Source: Phycisphaerales bacterium
GTDB taxonomy: Bacteria; Planctomycetota; Phycisphaerae; UBA1845
DNA: 17,705 nt
Assembly (NCBI GenBank): GCA_030612785.1
Contig: JAUWNF010000013.1
Location: forward strand, 1-17,705
Direction: 5' to 3'
Of this stretch, positions 1 through 6,071 are shown piece by piece. Within the stretch, counting starts at the first letter, position 1, and each line of letters starts with the position of its first letter. The position numbers and the translations under genes are program-made. Under the pieces are notes generated by a model. It worked only from the letters and a program-made list of their open reading frames with translations. It ran no database searches and was not told the DNA's origin.

Positions 1-3000
1 GCCAGGATCTCGGCGCACGCGCGGCGGGAGAAGTCGATTCGGCATGGGCATATCTCGACCTTGCACAGCTGGTGGGCGCGCCGGCCGTTGGCAGCTTGCC
101 GGGCGGTTATCTGCGCATCACTGTGGCCTGACCCGGAGGACCTGACCGCGTGGCTGAAAGAAGCGGAGGCTGGCGGTGGCGAAGGAGAGGCAGGCCGTGC
201 CCGTCGGCAGGCAGGTCCGGAGATTCGGGCTCCGCGTGGGTGTAAGCCTGGCGAGGGCGTGACGATTCGGCCTCGGCGGTTTCTGGACGAAGCCCGCACG
301 CAGATGCGGCGGTGGGCCGAGCGGCATGCCGGCCACAACGGCGTCAGCCAAGAGTCGTTCGGGCGGCTGGTCGCGATCCAGAAGAACTCGGCCCGGCTCG
401 ACGACCCGGCTGAACTCCGCCGGGTGCTGCTCGACTTCATCGCCGATTTTGCCAACTGGGACAACTCGACCGATCCGGCCTTTCTGGAGACGGCCCGGGC
501 GCTGACACAGGCGGCGCACGAAGCGCTCGGCGGCGAGCCGGGCTCGCGGCCGCTGGTGGTGGACCCGTTCGCCGGCGGCGGGTCGATCCCGCTGGAGGCC
601 CTGCGGGTCGGGGCCGATGCGTTCGCTTCCGACCTCAACCCCGTCGCCGTCCTGCTCAACAAGGTCGTGCTGGAGTACATCCCCAAATACGGCCAGAAGC
701 TCGCCGACGAGGTCCGCAAGTGGGGCCAGTGGGTCAAGGAGCAGGCTGAGAAGGAACTGACCCAGTTCTATCCCAAGGACCCCGACGGCGCGATGCCAAT
801 CGCGTACCTATGGGCGCGGACGATTCTGTCGGAGGCACCCAGCACGGGCGAAATCCCCGTCGAGGTTCCGCTGATGCGTTCCCTGTGGCTGGCGAAGAAG
901 GCCGGCCGCAAGCGGGCTCTGCGATGGGTGCGCGACGATCAGGAGAAGGTCAAGACGAGAACGATCGAGGTTACGCACGTCGAGGACGGCCAGCCCGTCG
1001 CCAAACGCGTGAAGCGTCCGTTGCTGGAGATCTTCGAGCCCGCGAAGGACAGCGAAGTCGAGGGCGGCACGGTCGCCCGCGGCAGCGCGACCTGCCCGGT
1101 CACCGGGTTCACGACCAAGGTGGACTCCGTCCGGGCGCAGCTCAAACAGCGCCGCGGCGGCGCCGCCGACGCCCGCCTGTTCTGTGTCGTGACGACCCGC
1201 GCCGACGAGAAGGGCCGCTTCTACCGCCTGCCGACGAAGGCCGACCAGACGGCGTTCGACGCGGCGGCGGCGGAGCTGGAGCGGCGCGAACGCGCGGACG
1301 GAACGGAGCGTTCACAGAAGGGGCGCGCCGCAGGGCGGCGGAGCGCAGCCGCTGGCGCGGAGGGAGCGGCGACTCGGCGGAGCCTGGTTCCCGATGAGGT
1401 CATCTCGCTCAACGAACTCCGCCGCATCAGCGTCCCGATCTACGGCATGGAGCGTTGGGGCGACCTCTTCTCGCCCCGGCAGGCGCTGGCCCTAACCACG
1501 CTCGCCCGGCTCGTGCGCGAGGTAGCGGCGCGATGCTTGCACCCAGCAGCGATTCCAACCGAGCCGGTGGCGGATGACATCGACATACGGGCGAGCGGTG
1601 ATGCCGCCAAGTCCGGCCTTGCCAAACGGCTGATAGAGGTAGCTGAAGCGATGTTCATTAAGAACGATGCCGAGTCGGCCCTGCTGCCCCTGTGCGCGGC
1701 GATCGATCGCGTAGCGAAGGATGTCTACGGGGTCTCGGGGCGATCCGCGTACCAGCGCTTCGTCCATGAACGGATGGAGCTGATCACACGCGCTGCATTC
1801 AACGGCCTCGCCATTCTAAACATGTACTTCGCGCTCAATCCGATCCACGACGAAAAGGGGCGCGAGATCGAGCCGCACGTGCGCAACGCGAGCGGCATCG
1901 CCCTCTACTCGTTCCAGCAGGTCATCTACCACATCGTCCGCTGCAAGCTTGCGCATGAGTGCGAAATACCGGCCGTGCTGCGCGATAGCGGGCGGGGCAG
2001 CGGACAAATAAGAATGGACAATGGTTCGCTGTATTTGCCGTTCGATGCGATTGCACTTGGTCTGCTCGTAGCGCTCTTGGCGGAAGTCGATCTGCAACAA
2101 GAGCTGCGCGGGAGCATATTCGAGAGCGTGGCATGGAAGGGCGTGCCGCTGATCAAGCTTTCCGGAAAAACTGAGAGGGCGTTAGCGATTTCGCGCGGGG
2201 AGGACGCCGCCGGGGCCGAAACCGCCTTTTCGGGGCCGCCAGCGCGGTTTTCGTTTCCGGACGGGCCGGATGGGGGTTTGGCCGAGGCAGTGGCGACGTG
2301 CCTGGCCATGGTATTGGGTAGGCAAGCCGACTACCTGTCGTCGTTGGCGATCTGGTCGAGCGGGGGCGAGTTCGTCGCGCACACGTTCGGGCGTCAGGCC
2401 GTGCCGATCGTATGGGAATTCCCGGAATGCTGCCTCTTTACGGACTCCTCCGGGAACTTCGACGGCGCACTGGATTGGGTCGCGCGCGTGATTGACGCGA
2501 ACACCACCAATTACGCAACAACGGGCCACGTCGAGCAGGCGTCGGCGACCTCTCACCCACTGCCGGACGACGGTGCTGCGGCGCTCGTGACCGATCCGCC
2601 ATACTACGACGCCGTGCCATATGCTTATCTTTCGGATTTTTTCTACGTCTGGATGCGTCGCACGCTCGGCGATGTCCACCCCGCGCTCTTCGGCGACACG
2701 GGCGTCCCCAAGGATGCTGAAATCGTCGTCGATCGGCCGCACAGGTTGAGCCAGTCCACCAAGGACATCGCCTTCTATGAACGCGAACTGACCAAGGCCT
2801 TCGCCGAGGGCCGGCGCGTGCTGGCGCCGAACGGCATCGGGATAATTGTCTTCGCCAGCAAGACAACCGCGAGCTGGGAAGCGATCCTGAAGGCGGTCAT
2901 CGACGCCGGCTTCGTGATTACCGGCTCTTGGCCGATTGATACGGAGCGCGAGGCGCGCGTGGCGGCCCAGGGACAAGCGCGGCTGGGCTCCAGCGTCCAC

Positions 3001-3954
3001 ATCGCCTGTCGCCCGCGTGAGAACCCAGACGGCTCCGTCCGCGAAGACGACATCGGCGAATGGCGCGAAGTGCTTGCCGAGCTTCCGCAGCGCATCCACG
3101 CCTGGATGCCGCGTTTAGCCGAGGAGGGCGTCGTCGGCGCCGATGCGATCTTCGCTTGCCTTGGCCCGGCGCTGGAGGTCTTCAGCCGCTACAGTCGCGT
3201 CGAGAAGGCCAGCGGCGAGGTGGTCACACTGGGTGAGTACCTGGAGCAGGTCTGGGCGGCGGTGTCGAAGGAGGCCCTGTCGCTGCTGTTCAAAGACGCC
3301 GACGCCAGCGGCCTGGAGCCCGACGCCCGCCTGACGGCTATGTGGCTGTGGACGCTCGGGGCGGCCCCGGTCGCTAACGGCAACGGAGAGGCTTCCTCTA
3401 AGAAAGACGACGCCGAGGGCGACGAGGATTCGGGGAGCAGCAAGGCCAAGGCTGCCGGCTACGTCCTGGAATTCGACGCAGCACGGAAGATCGCTCAGGG
3501 GCTCGGTGCGCACCTGGACAAGCTGCCGACGGTCGTGGAGGTCAAGGGCGACAAGGCCCGCCTGCTCGGCGTCTCCGAGCGCACACGGCACCTGTTCGGC
3601 AAGGACGCCGAACCCGGCGAACCGCTGGGGCGGAAAAAGAAGAAGAAGAAGGACCCGCAACTGAGCCTATTCGCCGAGCTGGAGGCCGCCGAGGAAATGG
3701 CCGAGTCCGGCGGCTGGGCACTCGGCGGCATGCCCATGGGCCAAACCGCCCTGGACCGCATCCACCAAGCCATGATCCTATTCGCCGCCGGCCGCGGCGA
3801 AGCACTGAAACGCTTCCTCGTCGAAGACGGCGCGGGCACCGACGCCCGCTTCTGGAAACTAGCCCAGTCGCTCTCGGCCCTGTACCCTGCCGGCAGCGAT
3901 GAGAAGCGGTGGGTCGACGGCGTCCTCGGTCGGAAGAAAGGACTCGGCCTATGA
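1..3954 (+). CDS. DUF1156 DNA methyltransferase of a phage-defence cluster, 5' partial
   Basis: Predicted adenine-type DNA methyltransferase of a DUF1156/DUF499 defence system. The frame is open from base 1, so the start is outside the window; a TTG at 61 lies inside the conserved N-terminal block (REKSIRHGH..TLHSWWARRPLAACRAV) and is not the start. Motif I is DPFAGGGS (codons 188-195, nt 562-585); motif IV is TDPPYYD (DPPY at nt 2593-2604). The usual block LFSPRQ...LVREVA (about nt 1460-1540) is separated from its normal continuation AVATCLAMVLGRQAD (from nt 2284) by about 230 residues resembling a HEPN domain with R-x4-H (nt 1939-1956). A low-complexity Arg/Ala stretch sits at nt 1290-1390. 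Near the C-terminus a run of six Lys is followed by QLSLF (3658-3672), a beta-clamp-binding consensus. The stop overlaps the next start (ATGA). Family and motifs are seen; target and modification chemistry are inferred. Confidence 0.93.
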   Translation, partial: ARISAHARREKSIRHGHISTLHSWWARRPLAACRAVICASLWPDPEDLTAWLKEAEAGGGEGEAGRARRQAGPEIRAPRGCKPGEGVTIRPRRFLDEARTQMRRWAERHAGHNGVSQESFGRLVAIQKNSARLDDPAELRRVLLDFIADFANWDNSTDPAFLETARALTQAAHEALGGEPGSRPLVVDPFAGGGSIPLEALRVGADAFASDLNPVAVLLNKVVLEYIPKYGQKLADEVRKWGQWVKEQAEKELTQFYPKDPDGAMPIAYLWARTILSEAPSTGEIPVEVPLMRSLWLAKKAGRKRALRWVRDDQEKVKTRTIEVTHVEDGQPVAKRVKRPLLEIFEPAKDSEVEGGTVARGSATCPVTGFTTKVDSVRAQLKQRRGGAADARLFCVVTTRADEKGRFYRLPTKADQTAFDAAAAELERRERADGTERSQKGRAAGRRSAAAGAEGAATRRSLVPDEVISLNELRRISVPIYGMERWGDLFSPRQALALTTLARLVREVAARCLHPAAIPTEPVADDIDIRASGDAAKSGLAKRLIEVAEAMFIKNDAESALLPLCAAIDRVAKDVYGVSGRSAYQRFVHERMELITRAAFNGLAILNMYFALNPIHDEKGREIEPHVRNASGIALYSFQQVIYHIVRCKLAHECEIPAVLRDSGRGSGQIRMDNGSLYLPFDAIALGLLVALLAEVDLQQELRGSIFESVAWKGVPLIKLSGKTERALAISRGEDAAGAETAFSGPPARFSFPDGPDGGLAEAVATCLAMVLGRQADYLSSLAIWSSGGEFVAHTFGRQAVPIVWEFPECCLFTDSSGNFDGALDWVARVIDANTTNYATTGHVEQASATSHPLPDDGAAALVTDPPYYDAVPYAYLSDFFYVWMRRTLGDVHPALFGDTGVPKDAEIVVDRPHRLSQSTKDIAFYERELTKAFAEGRRVLAPNGIGIIVFASKTTASWEAILKAVIDAGFVITGSWPIDTEREARVAAQGQARLGSSVHIACRPRENPDGSVREDDIGEWREVLAELPQRIHAWMPRLAEEGVVGADAIFACLGPALEVFSRYSRVEKASGEVVTLGEYLEQVWAAVSKEALSLLFKDADASGLEPDARLTAMWLWTLGAAPVANGNGEASSKKDDAEGDEDSGSSKAKAAGYVLEFDAARKIAQGLGAHLDKLPTVVEVKGDKARLLGVSERTRHLFGKDAEPGEPLGRKKKKKKDPQLSLFAELEAAEEMAESGGWALGGMPMGQTALDRIHQAMILFAAGRGEALKRFLVEDGAGTDARFWKLAQSLSALYPAGSDEKRWVDGVLGRKKGLGL
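1575..2265 (+). other. HEPN-like domain inserted in the DUF1156 methyltransferase
   Basis: This stretch interrupts the DUF1156 core between the LVREVA block and the AEAVATCLAMVLG block. It reads as a mostly helical domain: a helix with AKRLIEVAEAMF, another with LLPLCAAIDRVAKDVYG, then IALYSFQQVIYHIVRCKLAHE, then a short strand-like part with LYLPFDAIALGLL. The element VRCKLAHE gives R-x4-H (Arg codon 1939-1941, His codon 1954-1956), the signature of HEPN ribonuclease domains, and the order of elements resembles stand-alone HEPN-type proteins. The last 45 residues or so (to nt 2265) look like a linker. Insertion and motif are visible; the fold and RNase activity are inference, and an inactive structural HEPN is possible. 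Confidence 0.5.
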
Positions 3955-4679
3955 CACAGGTCCAACCACAAACACCGCCGGCTCCGGCGCCCATTCCAAG
4001 GGTCGTCGTTTATTGCGATGAGAGCTGCCACGACCTGACCGGCCATCACGACTGGATGTCGATCGGAAGTCTGCGGCTGCCCCGTGAGAAGAAGCCCGAA
4101 TTGACCCGGGCATTCCGCCAACTCTGCGAGCGGCGCGGCTTGCGCGGCGAGGTGAAGTGGACCAAGACCAGCGCCAAGCACCTCGATGATTACAAGGCCC
4201 TCGTCGATTTCCTCTTCGAGCAGCGGGATTTGCGTTTTCGCACGATCGTGGTTGAGCAAGCCAAGGTGCGGATGAAGGAGCATCACGGAAAAGACCGAGA
4301 GTTGGCATTCTACAAGTTCTACTACGAGATGCTGGAGAAATGGCTCGAAGAACGAGCGGAGTACCTGATCCTGCTGGATTACAAGCAGAACCGAGGGGCT
4401 GACCGCTACACCACGCTTCGAACGTACTTGGAGCGGCACCTGCGCGGCATCGCCTGGATCGCTGACCTGACGGTGATTGACTCGTGGGAGTCACCGCTCG
4501 CTCAGCTCTGTGATCTTTTCACGGGCGCGGTTGCGGCTGCGTACAACGGCACGAGGCCGGGCAGTCCGAAGGAGGCGCTCACTCAGTACATCGCCAGCAA
4601 GGCTGGGTTTCCCACTCTGCGCACGAGTACGGGACTGGCGGCGCAGAAGTTCAACATCTTCAAGATCGATCTGGAGTGA
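3951..4679 (+). CDS. DUF3800 domain protein, predicted RNase H-like nuclease
   Basis: A 242-residue protein of the DUF3800 family. Visible family marks are the N-terminal strand VVVYCDES (Asp23, Glu24), GEVKW (Glu67), a strand with LLDYK (Asp143) and the C-terminal QLCDLFTGAVAAAYNG (Asp188). These spaced acidic residues match the proposed RNase H-like metal site of the family, whose biochemistry is poorly known; many members sit in mobile or defence loci. I chose the ATG at 3951 because it overlaps the upstream TGA as ATGA, pointing to translational coupling; an in-frame GTG at 3909 would add 14 residues that look like antisense of the upstream gene. No membrane segment or signal peptide is seen. 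Role in the operon: probably an accessory nuclease, by inference only. Confidence 0.82.
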   Translation: MTQVQPQTPPAPAPIPRVVVYCDESCHDLTGHHDWMSIGSLRLPREKKPELTRAFRQLCERRGLRGEVKWTKTSAKHLDDYKALVDFLFEQRDLRFRTIVVEQAKVRMKEHHGKDRELAFYKFYYEMLEKWLEERAEYLILLDYKQNRGADRYTTLRTYLERHLRGIAWIADLTVIDSWESPLAQLCDLFTGAVAAAYNGTRPGSPKEALTQYIASKAGFPTLRTSTGLAAQKFNIFKIDLE

Positions 4680-4684
4680 GTGGC

Positions 4685-5215
4685 ATGGATAATAGGCTTG
4701 CCTCACTGCTGATCGATCTGTCGGCAATGTCTGACGAGGAGGCTGACCAATTCGTCTTCGAGAAGTACATCGAGCTTTATCTCGACCGGGGCCAGGAGTC
4801 ACGTCGCATTGGCGTCCGACCGGCTCACGACGACACAGATGTTGTTTTCACCGAGTCGCGCTACGACCACGCTTTCGGCACCTCGCGCGAGAAGACGAGC
4901 CGGCCGTACGCCAAAGACAAGTTTGACCGCTTACGGGGCGAGCGCGTAGCATGGATCGGCCCGGTCATCGCAGGGGAGATCGAAGACAGTGAGTGCTGGG
5001 TCATACCTCCGAAAGACGAGCGCCGCGATAAGAAGGGGCGAATCCTGAATCAACGCCTGTATCTCGTTCGGCCAGAGCGATATGTTGTGTGGTTGGAACC
5101 GTCGTCAAGAAGGGACGGGTGGTGGTTCTCCACAGCCTACCTTGCTGGGTTTGGCGATGTTCGCCGTTTCTGTCAAACAGGTCGCCAAGCTTGGGCGCAT
5201 AAAAACATCCCGTGA
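4685..5215 (+). CDS. Small protein, possible BECR-fold (barnase/EndoU/RelE-like) nuclease
   Basis: A 176-residue soluble protein I cannot place by family name. I prefer the ATG at 4685, which has GGAG at 4673-4676 with 8-nt spacing; a GTG at 4676 overlapping the upstream stop is the alternative. The N-terminal 50 residues are acidic and helical. The second half has YDHAF, then WIGPVI, then RLYLVRPERYVVWLE and finally WWFSTAYL. The order His, paired strands with Arg/Tyr, then a terminal S/T-A-Y strand resembles the BECR superfamily of toxin-like RNases (the PBECR groups found in phages and mobile elements). The similarity is by pattern only. It sits between DUF3800 and an uncharacterised gene in the same operon, so it could be an RNase effector. 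The stop codon lies within the first of three downstream hairpins. Confidence 0.8.
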   Translation: MDNRLASLLIDLSAMSDEEADQFVFEKYIELYLDRGQESRRIGVRPAHDDTDVVFTESRYDHAFGTSREKTSRPYAKDKFDRLRGERVAWIGPVIAGEIEDSECWVIPPKDERRDKKGRILNQRLYLVRPERYVVWLEPSSRRDGWWFSTAYLAGFGDVRRFCQTGRQAWAHKNIP

Positions 5216-5287
5216 TTAGTCGGCTCACGGGATCAGAGGCCAAGTCCTGAGCCATGAGGCCAGGACCAACTGCTCCGTAACGGAGCA
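5207..5287 (+). promoter_or_regulatory. Three consecutive hairpins at a gene 3' end / intergenic region
   Basis: Hairpin 1: 5207-5215 (ATCCCGTGA) pairs perfectly with 5225-5233 (TCACGGGAT), loop 9 nt, and includes the upstream stop codon. Hairpin 2: GTCCTG (5244-5249) and GCC (5251-5253) pair with GGC (5258-5260) and CAGGAC (5261-5266), with one bulged A and an ATGA loop. Hairpin 3: TGCTCCG (5271-5277) pairs with CGGAGCA (5281-5287), loop TAA. None is followed by a T tract, so they are not ordinary intrinsic terminators. They could be an mRNA processing or stabilising element, an attenuator between operon halves, or a small structured RNA. Confidence 0.5.
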
Positions 5288-5334
5288 TCAATATAAGTGT
5301 ACAACATTTTGGGGGTAAGTGTGAGAAGGAAGCG

Positions 5335-6033
5335 TTGGTTTTTGTAACTTCTTTGTCGCCAATGCGTTACAGCGTTTGCGGGAGGCTAAGCACGCCGAAG
5401 GAAACGGAGAATCTGGACTTGAACAGCCCCGGGCAAGACGATCTTGCGGGCGAGTGGATCGGCAGCTTCGTCGGGAGTCTCCAAGTTCGGGATGTGTCCG
5501 AGCCGCTCAAGGAGGTGTCACTGAGCGGGAACCTTGGCGACTGGACGCGGCTGCTGACGGATGTCGTCGTAGCGAGCTGCGAGGCGCTCGACTGGCCAAC
5601 GGCAGCGAAGGGGCACAATCTGACGCTGCTTCCGAAAGCCGGTCAGGAGTATCTCGGCATCGACGTAATGGCGTTTCCGCCGGCCGCAGGCGAAGGCGGG
5701 CCTGCGTGGCCGTTCCCGCTGGCCGTGTTCGAGTTGGAGAACCAGCGCGGGCGGGCGGCCTACTCGCTGTGGAAAGTGATCTGCGTGCGCGCCGAGCTGC
5801 GCGTGGTGTTCGCCTATCGCAATGACTGGCAGCAGGTACAAGAGTTGGTGCGATCCCTGAAGCAAGAAGTGATCGATGGGTACTCGATCGAGCAGCGGCA
5901 GACGCTTGACGACCGTACGCTGCTCATCACCGGCAGCCGCGGCGAAGGCGAGACGTTCCCCTACGGCTATTTCAAAGTGTGGCGCCTGAACCCGAACATC
6001 GGGGCCTTTGAGCGATTCACGAACTGGGGCTGA
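5335..6033 (+). CDS. Uncharacterised operon protein, possible PD-(D/E)XK-like fold
   Basis: A 232-residue protein not assigned to a named family. The start is uncertain: TTG at 5335 has AAGGA at 5326-5330; ATG at 5362 has no visible Shine-Dalgarno; TTG at 5419 has GGAG 9 nt upstream and would begin just before the conserved-looking DLAGEWIGSFVGSLQV. In the centre, GQEYLGIDVMAF is followed about 20 residues later by FPLAVFELENQ, then AAYSLWKVICVRAELRVVFAYR. An Asp after a strand, then a strand ending E-x-E-N, and a later Lys/Arg-rich helix and strand, is the layout of PD-(D/E)XK nucleases with a variant third residue. This is a structural guess. It lies 38 nt before the DUF499 ATPase on the same strand, so it is probably a partner of that ATPase. 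Confidence 0.82.
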   Translation: MVFVTSLSPMRYSVCGRLSTPKETENLDLNSPGQDDLAGEWIGSFVGSLQVRDVSEPLKEVSLSGNLGDWTRLLTDVVVASCEALDWPTAAKGHNLTLLPKAGQEYLGIDVMAFPPAAGEGGPAWPFPLAVFELENQRGRAAYSLWKVICVRAELRVVFAYRNDWQQVQELVRSLKQEVIDGYSIEQRQTLDDRTLLITGSRGEGETFPYGYFKVWRLNPNIGAFERFTNWG

Positions 6034-6071
6034 ACCGGCCCCGCTGAGCGACAAAGTCGAGGTATGTACTC

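Noticed and set aside
2182..3099. 305-codon minus-strand frame inside the methyltransferase
   Set aside because: It is antisense to the DPPY region with clear conserved coding on the + strand; long antisense frames are expected at this GC content.
3495..4439. 314-codon minus-strand frame
   Set aside because: Antisense to the methyltransferase end and the DUF3800 gene; poly-Phe segment is the complement of the Lys run.
5207..5233. Intrinsic terminator after the 176-residue gene
   Set aside because: Stem is perfect but no T tract follows, so described as a structured element instead.
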